This document shows positions 1 through 9,011 of a DNA stretch of 64,000 nt, one piece after another. A program made the translations under genes and the position numbers. This DNA is from Exiguobacterium indicum HHS 31 (GTDB lineage Bacteria > Bacillota > Bacilli > Exiguobacteriales > Exiguobacteriaceae): the NCBI RefSeq assembly GCF_001939065.1, contig NZ_MPSZ01000001.1, positions 310,001 through 374,000 on the forward strand. The letters run 5' to 3'. A model generated the notes under the pieces. The model ran no database searches. It saw only the letters and a program-made list of their open reading frames with translations, and was not told the origin of the DNA. Each line of letters starts with the position of its first letter. Position 1 is the first letter of the stretch.

Positions 1-1
1 T

Positions 2-994
2 TTATTCCATCATCCGGCGCACGATCAAGTGGCGGAAGAAGGATTGATGACGCTCGACGTCAAAATCGAAGAGTTGGCAGTGCAAGTCGATCAACATGAG
101 GCGTTCTTAACCTACATGGATCATGTCTGCAGTCAGGAAATTCCGACGGAGAGCTTGGCGTTGTCCTTGAACGAGGAAGAGCGATTCGTCACGCTGTATG
201 CAGAGGAAATTCATTACGGTGGTTGTTTCCGCGGTACGATGCTCGTCTTGCGCGACGTGACGGCAGAGACAGCGATCGACCGGATGAAATCGGAATTCGT
301 CTCGACCGTCTCGCATGAGTTGCGGACACCGCTTGCCTCGATTTACGGCTACACGGAATTGATGCTCGCGCGCGACGTCCAGGAATCAAAACGTCAACGG
401 TATCTCGAGACGATTCATGCGGAAACCGAACGGTTGACGAACCTCGTCAACGACTTCCTCGATGTCCAGCGCATGGAATCGAGTCAGCAACAGTATGACT
501 TTAAACCGCTTGATCTGACGAAAGTCATTCAAGAAACGGTCGAGTTCCATACCGCTTCGGCAAAAGATCACGAGCTTGTCCTTGATTTTGAAGAAACGAC
601 GACGGGGCGGATTCATGCTGACGAACAAAAAATGCGTCAGCTGTTCACGAACCTGATCAACAATGCAATCAAGTATTCACCGGATGGTGGTCAAATCACG
701 ATCACGATGCGTCAAGTCGAAGATCGTGTACAGCTGAAGATCGAAGATGAGGGAATCGGCATTCCTCGTCACGCGTTACCACAACTGTTTAGTAAGTTTT
801 ATCGAGTCGATAATTCCGATAGTCGAAAAATCGGCGGTACCGGTCTTGGTCTTGCGATTTGTCAGGAAATCGTTCGTTCGCACGAAGGGATGATTCATGT
901 CGAATCAACAGAAGGTGTCGGGTCCGCGTTCATCGTCGAACTACCGATCGTCCAGTCCGTCGTACCGGTCACGGAATCGGCAGATGAATGTTAA
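2..994 (+). CDS. Sensor histidine kinase, C-terminal part (5' end outside window)
   Basis: This is the catalytic half of a two-component sensor kinase. The reading frame is open to the left edge with no start codon that is clearly real, so the sensor domain lies outside the window. Counting from the GTG at 29, the dimerisation/phosphoacceptor domain carries SHELRTPL with the target histidine near residue 96. The N box (FTNLINNAIKYSP), the G1 box (DEGIGIP) and the G2 box (GGTGLGLAI) of the ATP-binding domain follow. The segment before the H box resembles the end of a PAS-like domain. It would autophosphorylate and pass phosphate to a response regulator that is not visible here. A terminator follows directly, so it is the last gene of its operon. 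Confidence 0.88.
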   Translation, partial: LFHHPAHDQVAEEGLMTLDVKIEELAVQVDQHEAFLTYMDHVCSQEIPTESLALSLNEEERFVTLYAEEIHYGGCFRGTMLVLRDVTAETAIDRMKSEFVSTVSHELRTPLASIYGYTELMLARDVQESKRQRYLETIHAETERLTNLVNDFLDVQRMESSQQQYDFKPLDLTKVIQETVEFHTASAKDHELVLDFEETTTGRIHADEQKMRQLFTNLINNAIKYSPDGGQITITMRQVEDRVQLKIEDEGIGIPRHALPQLFSKFYRVDNSDSRKIGGTGLGLAICQEIVRSHEGMIHVESTEGVGSAFIVELPIVQSVVPVTESADEC

Positions 995-1000
995 TGTCAA

Positions 1001-1038
1001 AAGCGTTCTTTGATTTTTTAATCAAAGGGCGTTTTTTT
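1001..1038 (+). terminator. Rho-independent terminator after the sensor kinase
   Basis: An A+T-rich inverted repeat with arms around TTCTTTGATT and AATCAAAGGG, extended by G-U pairs, is followed by a run of seven T. It starts six bases after the stop codon. Confidence 0.85.
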
Positions 1039-1138
1039 GTTGGTTTCATCTGCAAAACGGGAATTAACTACTATCAAATAGAAAGGAAGTGAGGAGATGC
1101 GGCGAAGCAGATGGCCTTGTTAAGTCCGACGATCACTC

Positions 1139-2248
1139 ATGCTTTGGATCCTGATCGAAGCCAGTAGTTCGTTCATTCCAGCTTATGTGATTGAGCGCTT
1201 TTACTGGGAAGACCGGGGAATGAGCATTGCCGACGTCGTCATCGCAGAAATCGTCTTTGCTTGGGTCATGTTGATTGGTGAGGTTCCGTTCGGTTTGTTA
1301 TCCGATCGGTGGGGCAGAAAGCCGTTCATTCTGGCTGGTTTCGTATGTGAGTGGTTATCGTTTACGGTGTTGCTTGAAGCCTACTCATTACCTGCCTTCC
1401 TCTTGGCGATGGTCCTTGCCGGCATCGGTGGCGCAGCACTTAGTGGAGCACTTGAAGCCCACGTCTATGAAACATTGCGAATGCAAAGGATAGAAGAGCG
1501 ATTCGAGCTGGTCTGGCGACTGATTTCAATCGGTGGTTTATTGACATCAGGACTTGCGGCACTTGTTGGAAGTTACGCCGTGCGATCGGTAGACTTGTTT
1601 TGGCACTATCACGTGTCCTGGTGGGTATTGCTCGGAACAGTACTGCTGACGTTTTTCTTAAAGGAAGCATCGCGAGAACAAGACGGAGAGACGAGTTCAT
1701 TAAAGACATTGCTAAACGGTTTTTCGTTTCGACGCGTCTACGTTCGAATTCTTTGTCTTGTCTTGTTATACGGGGCGACGATTGATTTCGTCGATGAGTT
1801 TTGGCAACTTTATCTACGGGATCAAACGATACCGATGGTCCATTTCGGATTCGTTTTCGTGTTATTTCAAATCATGCAGGCGACCGGCGCGTCATTATCT
1901 CGGTTCCGATCTCCGGTCGGATGGGCGATGATCTATATCGTGTGTCTTACCGGATTGTCGGTTGCCTCACCGCTCGTCAGTATCGGGTTACTCGGAACGC
2001 TGTACTTGTGCTATGGCTGGGCTGAGCCTTATTTGACCACTGTCATCCAAGAAGTTGCGCCGCCAAATGGACGTGCAACGTTTACGTCACTGATCTCAGT
2101 CATTGAACGGTTAGCTGTGCTTGGAACCGGTACGCTGTTCGTCTTCGTCGAACGTGTCTTCTCGCTTCAGATGACCTATGCCGCGCTCGGTCTCGTCTCA
2201 CTTATGTTGCTTCTATTGTATAGTGTGACGCGAACGCGTCAGAACTGA
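1139..2248 (+). CDS. MFS transporter
   Basis: This is a 369-residue hydrophobic protein of the major facilitator superfamily, with about 12 predicted membrane segments. The loop between segments 2 and 3 carries the family motif as GLLSDRWGRKPF near residue 60. The substrate is unknown; drug or metabolite export is the usual role of small proteins of this kind. The start is uncertain. An in-frame stop lies at 1121 and no ribosome binding site precedes the ATG at 1139. A good purine-rich site (GAAAGGAAGTGAGGAG) sits at 1081-1096 but serves other frames, whose ORFs stop within about 25 codons. Either initiation is atypical or the N-terminus carries a frameshift. A shared terminator separates it from the next, convergent MFS gene. 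Confidence 0.75.
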   Translation: MLWILIEASSSFIPAYVIERFYWEDRGMSIADVVIAEIVFAWVMLIGEVPFGLLSDRWGRKPFILAGFVCEWLSFTVLLEAYSLPAFLLAMVLAGIGGAALSGALEAHVYETLRMQRIEERFELVWRLISIGGLLTSGLAALVGSYAVRSVDLFWHYHVSWWVLLGTVLLTFFLKEASREQDGETSSLKTLLNGFSFRRVYVRILCLVLLYGATIDFVDEFWQLYLRDQTIPMVHFGFVFVLFQIMQATGASLSRFRSPVGWAMIYIVCLTGLSVASPLVSIGLLGTLYLCYGWAEPYLTTVIQEVAPPNGRATFTSLISVIERLAVLGTGTLFVFVERVFSLQMTYAALGLVSLMLLLLYSVTRTRQN

Positions 2249-2258
2249 ATCAAAAAAA

Positions 2259-2288
2259 GGACAAAGGTGTATTGACCTTTGTCCTTTT
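2259..2288. terminator. Bidirectional terminator between convergent MFS genes
   Basis: Perfect 10-bp arms GGACAAAGGT and ACCTTTGTCC surround a 6-base loop. There is an A-run on the left and a T-run on the right, so it can stop transcription from both sides. Confidence 0.9.
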
Positions 2289-2300
2289 GACTGCCATTTA

Positions 2301-3473
2301 TTACGACACGTGTCGTTGCTCCTGAGAGGAACGTGCTAATACCTGGCGAGCCGGTTGCCACATCAACAAGGAGAGGACTCCTGCAAGCGCATAGACGAGC
2401 TCGATCGCAAACAGATCGGCAAGCCATCCGAACAGCAGACTACCGAGACAGAAGCAGAGTGCATACACGGTTTGTTGCACGCTATAGACATACGGTAACC
2501 GTTCGAGTGGTGTCGTCGTCTGCAACAACGTATTCAGCTCGATCGCCCGGACTTGACTTGCAAACCCTTGGATCAGACAAGCGATCACGGCAAGTGTGAC
2601 GATTGGAGCGAAAGCAAACAAGAAGGTCGCACTAATCGAAAAGCCGATACTACGATAAAGCAACGAACGCGTTCCACGACGACGTAACATCATGTAGCTG
2701 CCGGCGATCATGCTCAGCAGATAGAAGGCATTTAGAATGCCCCACCAGCGTTCCGATAGCTGGAAATGTGTATCGATGTAGACGAGGAACAGAGCAGAAA
2801 TCCAAGCCGTACTGACGAACGCATCGATTCCGACGAGATACGTGTTGGCTTTCGCGAAAGAATGCGTTCGCGTGTAGCGAATACTCGACCGGAAGGAGAC
2901 GTCTTCCCCTTCCATCGAAGGGTCGGGTAGAGAGCGGACGCTTCGATAGAACAGGTAGCTGATGAGACTGGCACCTAAAAACAGACCAGCCGAGACGGAC
3001 AAGACGGAAAGAGGGGATAACAAGCTGAGCAGGATGGCGCCGAGCGGCCACATGATGAGCTGAATCACTTGATTCGAACCTTGTACGAGACTGTTAGCTT
3101 TCTGGACATCCTGACACAGTCGAGGGATGAAGGCACTTTCGATCGGACGAGCAAATCCGTCGAAGAAAGCGATACATCCAACGAGTGCGAGGATAAGTGG
3201 CAGTGGTAAATCAAATCCCCAGATGACGCCTAATAGAATCGTCTTGAGGAGTTGACTGCCGAACAACAAGGAGGCATGGGGAACACGTTGAGCGACTTGG
3301 GCGAATAAGAAGCCGCTTCCTGTCATGCCTGCTGTGACGAGAACAGGAAACAGGGCAGCGAGACTCGCTTGCCCTGTCGTTTGATAGATCATCGCGATCA
3401 GGGAGACGATATAGAGCGCATCTCCCGCATTCGCAATCCATTGACTGACCAATAAAAGCGTAAACCGGTTCAT
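2301..3473 (-). CDS. MFS transporter
   Basis: This is a 390-residue integral membrane protein with about 12 hydrophobic segments, typical of the major facilitator superfamily (MFS_3/permease-like group). The N-terminus (QWIANAGDALYIVSL) resembles MFS members often annotated as macrolide or multidrug exporters. The cargo cannot be read from the sequence. The ATG at 3473 is preceded by GGAGG at good spacing. It is convergent with the MFS gene at 1139-2248 and shares its terminator, and it does not look like a recent duplicate of it. About 115 bases separate its start from the end of the permease gene upstream, so it probably has its own promoter. Confidence 0.8.
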   Translation of the reverse strand: MNRFTLLLVSQWIANAGDALYIVSLIAMIYQTTGQASLAALFPVLVTAGMTGSGFLFAQVAQRVPHASLLFGSQLLKTILLGVIWGFDLPLPLILALVGCIAFFDGFARPIESAFIPRLCQDVQKANSLVQGSNQVIQLIMWPLGAILLSLLSPLSVLSVSAGLFLGASLISYLFYRSVRSLPDPSMEGEDVSFRSSIRYTRTHSFAKANTYLVGIDAFVSTAWISALFLVYIDTHFQLSERWWGILNAFYLLSMIAGSYMMLRRRGTRSLLYRSIGFSISATFLFAFAPIVTLAVIACLIQGFASQVRAIELNTLLQTTTPLERLPYVYSVQQTVYALCFCLGSLLFGWLADLFAIELVYALAGVLSLLMWQPARQVLARSSQEQRHVS

Positions 3474-3588
3474 TCTGAATGACCTCCATATCGTACGTAT
3501 TTAGTTAGGAGTGAGAATTCAGAATGACTTACATTGGACGCCCTCATTTCATGTTTTTTTTCTAGTGTAAGAGGAAAAAAATGGATTG

Positions 3589-4617
3589 TCAATCAGAATC
3601 GTGATGAGATTTCAGTGCAACGGGTGTAAAGGGATCGACCATCGAAGTTGCGGCGGCTTCGTCTTGAGCACGAGATGCTGATAGCTTGATTGGTTTTAGT
3701 TGCTGGCGGAAGCGGAAAGCCCGTTCGAGTCGACTCATGAATAGATTGCTGAAAAAGACGACTAATGCTAACCCAATCAGTGGAACAAGGAACATATGAT
3801 TGAGCCAAGACGTCGCTGAAAACTGGTTATAGTAATAACCGAACATTGAAGACCATTCAAAGATTGTTGGCATGACACCCTCATATAAATTGACTGTTCC
3901 GGCGAAGAAAATACCTAAGAGTGATAAATGGATCAGCAACATCAACGTTTGAATGAATTGTTGCATGAAGACAATCGTCAATGTCGGAACAAGGTGTGGC
4001 CAGATATGACGTCTAAACCGATACCACGGACTACCACCGAGTGTCTGGGCGACGATCATGAATTCTTGATTGAGCAATTGACGAGTCTCAGCAATTAGAT
4101 AAAGCGACAAAGAGGGTATACCAAGTAGAATCAGGACGATCAACTCAAACGAGACGCGATCGAACAATGGTGGAACTACAGTCGAATCCATGAAGACAAG
4201 AGATGAAAATAAAAGCAGTAAAGAAACGAGAGAAAGTGGTAAAACTAAAAAACCATCAAGGATAAGTTTTAAGTATCGATTAACACGAGCATTTCGAAAA
4301 GCTAACGGAATCGCAACGACTAATGAGAGAGTCATTCGACTAATCGCAACAATCGTACATATACCAATCGTCCATTTAAAACCTTCAATCATCATTTGGA
4401 AAAGGTCATTACCGGACCGATCCGTACCTAGCCATTGATCACTTGACGGTTTTAGTGGTGACGTCGCAAGGAACGTACCATCTTCAGCATACCGGTTCGA
4501 AATCTGATTGACTTGACCATCGCGGAAAATCGTATTACCAAAGCTTAGCAATAGTAGACCGGTAAGTAGAATGAGGCAGAGCCAGAAAACTGGGTCTTTC
4601 ATCAAGGTACGGCGCAT
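3589..4617 (-). CDS. ABC transporter permease, DppC-like
   Basis: This 342-residue membrane protein belongs to the oligopeptide/dipeptide (OppC/DppC) permease family. The N-terminal membrane segment is followed by the family feature HxLGTDxxGxDxF, here as QWLGTDRSGNDLFQ. Further membrane segments and an EAA-like loop (AQTLGGSPWYRFRRHIWPHL) follow. I chose the ATG at 4617 because AAAGGTGGG lies just upstream and it overlaps the stop of the preceding permease gene by one base. No solute-binding protein and no ABC ATPase is encoded next to it, which is unusual. It is the last gene of a five-gene minus-strand operon with MoxR and DUF58. No clear terminator was seen after it. Confidence 0.78.
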   Translation of the reverse strand: MRRTLMKDPVFWLCLILLTGLLLLSFGNTIFRDGQVNQISNRYAEDGTFLATSPLKPSSDQWLGTDRSGNDLFQMMIEGFKWTIGICTIVAISRMTLSLVVAIPLAFRNARVNRYLKLILDGFLVLPLSLVSLLLLFSSLVFMDSTVVPPLFDRVSFELIVLILLGIPSLSLYLIAETRQLLNQEFMIVAQTLGGSPWYRFRRHIWPHLVPTLTIVFMQQFIQTLMLLIHLSLLGIFFAGTVNLYEGVMPTIFEWSSMFGYYYNQFSATSWLNHMFLVPLIGLALVVFFSNLFMSRLERAFRFRQQLKPIKLSASRAQDEAAATSMVDPFTPVALKSHHDSD

Positions 4618-5477
4618 CAAATCCCACCTTTCCAGGCGTTTGGAATCAACCATTCAGCCAGTAAATCAATGATGAAGATGGGTAGGTAGATTAAGAACAA
4701 GATGACCATCAAAATTGGCATTTGTCCAAAGTAAAGGGCGAAGCGAAACAGACCTTGGACCTGGAAAGTGTACTCAATGATTAACAAACTCGATAGTATC
4801 GTAATGATATTGGCTCGGAAAAATAGATAAAACCGATAGATCATCGTTGGCAGTAAATGTTTCCAGAAAAGGGCGGTTGGACGAATGCCTTTTGCGCGCG
4901 CGAGTTCGAGGAATGGTGCAGATTCTTGTTCGAGTACTTGTGTCGTCAGCCATTTAATAAAGAAAAATAATGTAGTCAGCGTCAAGGTGACGATTGGTAA
5001 AAAGCGAATCGAGTCTGCATAGGTTCCTGCAATCTCGATGTTGCTATAACCTGTCATTTTAAATAAATAAATGACAAGAAATTGTGAAAGAATGATCCAA
5101 AATAAGTCTGGAACCATTTCAAGCGTGCGTGTCGTCTGTTTTAATAGTGTCCGTGTTCGTCTGCCACTTCGATAAAACAGATAGGCGTAAAGAATCGCAC
5201 ACACAACGGAGACTAACATAGCTGTCGTAAAGATGATTAACGTCTCTTGAATATAGGGCTGTAAAGAAGGGAGTAGTAGAACTTCTTTTTGAGCAGTCAC
5301 GTTAAAATAAGTGATCTCATCAAGTTTCGTTAATTGAGCAAATTGTTGCTGCAGACCTTCCCAGTAGCTTGCTGGGTTGAATTTCATTTGCGCAACGAGC
5401 GCAGGAAGGGCGCTGATCGCAATCAAGACAAAAAAAGCCACGATGAGCTGAATTGATTTTCGGGCGATAAAAAACAT
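4617..5477 (-). CDS. ABC transporter permease, DppB-like
   Basis: This is a 286-residue membrane protein of the OppB/DppB permease family and the presumed partner of the DppC-like protein encoded next. The C-terminal half has the permease loop LELARAKGIRPTALFWKHLL, with the conserved ARAKG core, and about six membrane segments. A longer reading frame to 5537 would overlap the DUF58 gene. The ATG at 5477, preceded by AAAGGAG, is the better start. The family normally works with a binding protein and two ATPases, none of which is nearby. Together with its neighbour it may use a distant ATPase, or act as a membrane complex linked to the MoxR system. The second idea is speculation. Confidence 0.75.
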   Translation of the reverse strand: MFFIARKSIQLIVAFFVLIAISALPALVAQMKFNPASYWEGLQQQFAQLTKLDEITYFNVTAQKEVLLLPSLQPYIQETLIIFTTAMLVSVVCAILYAYLFYRSGRRTRTLLKQTTRTLEMVPDLFWIILSQFLVIYLFKMTGYSNIEIAGTYADSIRFLPIVTLTLTTLFFFIKWLTTQVLEQESAPFLELARAKGIRPTALFWKHLLPTMIYRFYLFFRANIITILSSLLIIEYTFQVQGLFRFALYFGQMPILMVILFLIYLPIFIIDLLAEWLIPNAWKGGI

Positions 5478-5505
5478 GAAGGGAAAAACTCCTTTCTTTG
5501 GATCC

Positions 5506-6573
5506 TTAACCGATGGCGAGGATCCGGTCATTGCCAATTTGGATCAACTGACTGTTCATATGTTTCCGGCGCAGTACGTAGCGTTCGAACTGTTGCGTTG
5601 CGATGAACGAATCACGCGTCGAAACCGTCGAGAGCGTCATCAGGACATGTTTTAATTGTGGTTGTCCTTCTTGTAGTGAAAGATGCGTCATTCGGTTCGC
5701 TCCGTCGAGTCGATTGAGGAATAGTTCGATCTTACAGCCTTCCTTGATTAATTCACTGATCAGGAATGCCGCTTGTTCGATGAACGTCTCGAATTGTTGA
5801 TGGAGACCGTAACCGCTCGGGGCTGATAAATTCAAGGCAATCGTAAACGTATCCTGATTGCTCGTTTCGAACACTTTCGCCTGCAGGCGACCGGTCTTCG
5901 CCGTCGCATACCAATCGATCTCTTTTGACGGTTCCGCCGTATAAGGTTTTGCACCAAGCTGAACCAGTTTGTTCTTGAGCGGTGAGTAGCGGTCCGGTCG
6001 ATCACCGATCCGTAAACGTTGTAAAAGAAGCGGCGTCGCTTGCGCTGTCAAGGACGGCAAGACTGTAAACGACGGATACGTATCGAACGTGAAGAGATAA
6101 ACGCCCATCTTCCACGGCAAACGAATCGTCAAGATGATCTCATCGAATTCGGCTGGTCCACGACGAACCGTCTGAATTGGGATCGTCACTGCGTCTTCAG
6201 AGTCAATCACTGCATGAAACGTCGCCGGGTGAAGTGGATCCATCTCCGGGAAAATGACTCCGCCATCCGTGTGCAAACGAAGTGTCGCTTCGAGTCCAAG
6301 CTGACTCAAGGATTCGACACCGAAGACTTGTAAATGGAGTGTCGTCTGTTCCTGGTTGAACATCAATGATTCATAGTGCTTCCATTCAATTGCGACGTCC
6401 CGTCGGAGCTGCTTTTCTGTTCGCCCGACGACGAAATGAATCGTCGCCAAGGCTGCAAACAGGAAACCGAGGACGGAAAGACGCGGAATGAAGAGGAAGA
6501 TGAACGTCATCGTGACGTACAGTGGAAAAAGTCGGCGTTCAAGCCAAAACGGGACGGAACGTTCAATCTGCAT
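5506..6573 (-). CDS. DUF58 domain protein of a MoxR operon
   Basis: This is a 355-residue protein with two N-terminal hydrophobic stretches (about residues 13-50) and a C-terminal DUF58 domain. The DUF58 signature is visible as PSKEIDWYATAKTGRLQAKVFE split around residue 220; the usual form has W..TA....L.VK.FE. DUF58 proteins are almost always encoded beside MoxR ATPases and are thought to be assembly or regulatory partners at the membrane, related to von Willebrand A folds. The gene lies six bases after moxR, which supports translational coupling. No metal-site (MIDAS) motif was obvious. Confidence 0.82.
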   Translation of the reverse strand: MQIERSVPFWLERRLFPLYVTMTFIFLFIPRLSVLGFLFAALATIHFVVGRTEKQLRRDVAIEWKHYESLMFNQEQTTLHLQVFGVESLSQLGLEATLRLHTDGGVIFPEMDPLHPATFHAVIDSEDAVTIPIQTVRRGPAEFDEIILTIRLPWKMGVYLFTFDTYPSFTVLPSLTAQATPLLLQRLRIGDRPDRYSPLKNKLVQLGAKPYTAEPSKEIDWYATAKTGRLQAKVFETSNQDTFTIALNLSAPSGYGLHQQFETFIEQAAFLISELIKEGCKIELFLNRLDGANRMTHLSLQEGQPQLKHVLMTLSTVSTRDSFIATQQFERYVLRRKHMNSQLIQIGNDRILAIG

Positions 6574-6579
6574 GATTCG

Positions 6580-7503
6580 TCACCCCATCTCGACCGGAAC
6601 CGGCACGTCGTCCAGAATATGCGTCAAAACAGCCGCTTTCGTCGTCTTGATTCCACCTTCGAGTGTCAGTGTCAGGCGATGGGATAGGACGTGTTTTGCA
6701 AGATATTTGATATCTTCCGGGATGATGAAGTCGCGTTGATTCAAGAAAGCGTAGCTTTGCGAGGCGCGAAGTAATGCAATCGCTCCACGCGGACTGACAC
6801 CGACTTCAATGAGTTCATGGTTTCGTGTCGCTTGAACGATGTGTAATAGATAATCAAGCACGTCTTGCGATGCATGGACGCGGCGTGCCTCTTCCTGCCA
6901 GGAAATCAAGTCACCGCCTGACGCGATGCCGACAGCTGACCGACGGACGTTCGTCAGAATCTCAGACAATAAGCGCCGTTCGTTCTCGAAATCCGGATAA
7001 CCGACTTCGATCGCGACCATGAACCGGTCGAGTTGGGCGTCCGGTAGTGGGAAGGTTCCTGCCGATTCAATCGGGTTTTGTGTCGCGATGACGAAGAATG
7101 GGGCTGGCATCTGATAGGTCGTTCCACCAATCGAGACCTGACGCTCTTCCATCGCTTCAAGCAATGCCGATTGTGTCCGCGGAACGGCACGGTTAATCTC
7201 ATCGATCAAGACGACGTTCGCGAACAGTGGACCGCGTTTATTCTCGAACTCCTGTGTCTTTAAATTGAAGAAGTCTGAACCGATGACGTCTGATGGGAGA
7301 AGATCCGCCGTGAACTGGATCCGCGAGAAGGCACTCTCGAAGCTCTGAGCGAGCGCCTTGGCGAGCATCGTTTTCCCCGTTCCCGGTACATCTTCTAGTA
7401 GAATATGTCCTTCTGCGATGAGTGCCGTCAGACAAAGATCGATGACGTCCGGTTTACCGAGATAGATCGAATTGAGTTGGTCTTTTAATTGTTGTAGTTT
7501 CAT
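6580..7503 (-). CDS. MoxR family AAA+ ATPase
   Basis: This is a 307-residue MoxR-type ATPase, a chaperone-like enzyme thought to assemble or activate membrane or metal-containing complexes. The Walker A motif is EDVPGTGKTML near residue 40. Walker B is VLIDEINRA followed by P-R-TQSALLEAMEE, and sensor 1 is IATQNP, all diagnostic of the family. The C-terminal lid domain has VSPRGAIALLRASQSYA. The ATG at 7503 has GGAGG eight bases upstream and is preferred over the in-frame upstream start at 7518. It sits between the DUF4129 and DUF58 genes, the standard MoxR arrangement, but the operon continues into two ABC permeases. Confidence 0.92.
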   Translation of the reverse strand: MKLQQLKDQLNSIYLGKPDVIDLCLTALIAEGHILLEDVPGTGKTMLAKALAQSFESAFSRIQFTADLLPSDVIGSDFFNLKTQEFENKRGPLFANVVLIDEINRAVPRTQSALLEAMEERQVSIGGTTYQMPAPFFVIATQNPIESAGTFPLPDAQLDRFMVAIEVGYPDFENERRLLSEILTNVRRSAVGIASGGDLISWQEEARRVHASQDVLDYLLHIVQATRNHELIEVGVSPRGAIALLRASQSYAFLNQRDFIIPEDIKYLAKHVLSHRLTLTLEGGIKTTKAAVLTHILDDVPVPVEMG

Positions 7504-7520
7504 AGGAAATCCCTCCAAAG

Positions 7521-8210
7521 TTAAATGGTTGAGTAGCGTGCTAGTTGTTGTTCGAAGCGTAGAATTTCATCATCCGTGACGATCGTTTCCGACATATCAC
7601 CGTAGCGAATATTCCGATATAACTGAAAATCGACAGCGACTTCAATCCGACGTAACCAGTCTTCAAGCGTTTCGTTCGGACGACGTTGCTGACTGCGCGG
7701 TAAGTGTTGCTCAAAACGAATGACGAGATCACGGACACGTGAAGACGAATACGATGCATACAGATAAGGCGATTTTCTTAAAGAAGCAGGACGAAAGATT
7801 GATTGAGCAAATGGAACGTCATCCGTTACTTCTCCTGTAGACCTGCGCCGTTTTTTCACGAGATGTGACTGAACGAGTTTCCAGACCATGAAACTAAACA
7901 AGCTGATTAAAATGACATATTGCAGATAAGAAAAGGGGGAGTCAGAAGCATCCGCTTTAAGAGATTTCCAGAGCTCTTTTGGACCAGGTCGTGGATCGAT
8001 CGGTTCAAAAGGCATTTTGCCTTTTGTTTTAGTAGGTGAGTGACCTTCTTTAAAACTAATTTCGCCGTTCGCTTCAGTTTCTGCAATCGAAGGCTTTTTA
8101 AAAGGATCCGGCATGATGTAATGCGTATAGACGTACGTCGTGACGGTTTGAAACAAGAACAGACCAATCAGAATGACACCAAGCGACATGATAAAGCGTT
8201 GCCGTAACAC
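7521..8210 (-). CDS. DUF4129 domain membrane protein
   Basis: This 229-residue protein has an N-terminal membrane segment (about residues 8-30), a polar and proline-rich external stretch, a second membrane segment (about 94-112) and a cytoplasmic C-terminal domain. The C-terminal part matches the DUF4129 pattern: RPNETLEDWLRRI followed by YRNIRYGD. DUF4129 often forms the tail of transglutaminase-like proteins in MoxR-DUF58 operons; here it is present without the transglutaminase part. The GTG start at 8210 has AGGAGG seven bases upstream. It is the first gene of the operon that runs to 3589. Confidence 0.72.
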   Translation of the reverse strand: MLRQRFIMSLGVILIGLFLFQTVTTYVYTHYIMPDPFKKPSIAETEANGEISFKEGHSPTKTKGKMPFEPIDPRPGPKELWKSLKADASDSPFSYLQYVILISLFSFMVWKLVQSHLVKKRRRSTGEVTDDVPFAQSIFRPASLRKSPYLYASYSSSRVRDLVIRFEQHLPRSQQRRPNETLEDWLRRIEVAVDFQLYRNIRYGDMSETIVTDDEILRFEQQLARYSTI

Positions 8211-8391
8211 AAGCGATCCTCCTTCCTGTTTTTAAGGAAAAAATATCCATATGTACTTAGGAAGATTTTAGCATACACGCTTAACAAATAAAAACAATTT
8301 TCTGAAAATAAAGACAAGGTGAGACGATTCATTTTCGAGTGGTGAGGGTATGATGGAATCAGTGGTTCTTGAAAGAGAAAGGGTGTTTTGT

Positions 8392-9006
8392 ATGAAATTG
8401 ATTATTTTTGGAGCGACGGGTCAAACGGGGCAAGAACTGGTCAAGCAAGCGATTGATCACGGGCATGAGGTCACAGCCTTCGTCCGCAGTCCGGAAAAAC
8501 TGACACTACGTGACGAACGGTTACACGTCGTTAAAGGCGACGTGCTCGATCAAGAAGCGGTGACGGCTGCTGTTGCCGGACAAGAGGCTGTCCTGACGGC
8601 TCTTGGCACAGAGAGTCTTGCATACAGCGGCTTTTTAGAACGGAGTCTCGTCCGGATCGTGACAGCGATGAAAAAACAGGGGGTAGACCGGATCGGTTAT
8701 GTTGCGTCTGCCGGTGTTGATGATGAATTACCGGGTGTACAAGGGATGCTCGCTCAGCGGATTCTGAAAAATCCACTGAAGGATCACCGCCAAGCGATCG
8801 CGCTTTTACAACAAGCAGATTTGAACTATACGGTAGCCCGACCACTTCGCTTACTGAACGGTCCGTTGACGGGACTTTATCGTCAAGCAGATACAGGTGT
8901 ACCGGAAGATGCGAAACAGATCAATCGCGCAGATGTGGCGCATTTCCTCTTACAAGCGATTGAAACAGAAGATCATATCAAATCGAGTGTCGGTCTCGCT
9001 GAATGA
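8392..9006 (+). CDS. NAD(P)-binding oxidoreductase (atypical SDR, NmrA-like)
   Basis: This is a 204-residue Rossmann-fold protein. The N-terminus KLIIFGATGQTGQELVKQA carries the GxxGxxG nucleotide-binding motif, followed by HEVTAFVRSPEKL and VVKGDVLD, typical of the atypical short-chain dehydrogenase group that includes YwnB and flavin-reductase-like proteins. The substrate is unknown. An upstream in-frame ATG exists at 8350, but the ATG at 8392 is preceded by AAAGGGTG and gives the usual N-terminus. The gene is monocistronic. The structured repeat copy A begins five bases after its stop codon and probably also ends its transcript. Confidence 0.82.
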   Translation: MKLIIFGATGQTGQELVKQAIDHGHEVTAFVRSPEKLTLRDERLHVVKGDVLDQEAVTAAVAGQEAVLTALGTESLAYSGFLERSLVRIVTAMKKQGVDRIGYVASAGVDDELPGVQGMLAQRILKNPLKDHRQAIALLQQADLNYTVARPLRLLNGPLTGLYRQADTGVPEDAKQINRADVAHFLLQAIETEDHIKSSVGLAE

Positions 9007-9011
9007 TGAAG

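Noticed and set aside
4190-4438. Plus-strand 82-codon frame inside the DppC-like gene
   Set aside because: It is a lysine/arginine-rich shadow on the opposite strand of a clear permease gene and has no ribosome binding site.
8346-8351. GGGTAT as a SigB -10 box before the oxidoreductase
   Set aside because: No GTTT-type -35 element lies 12-14 bases upstream.
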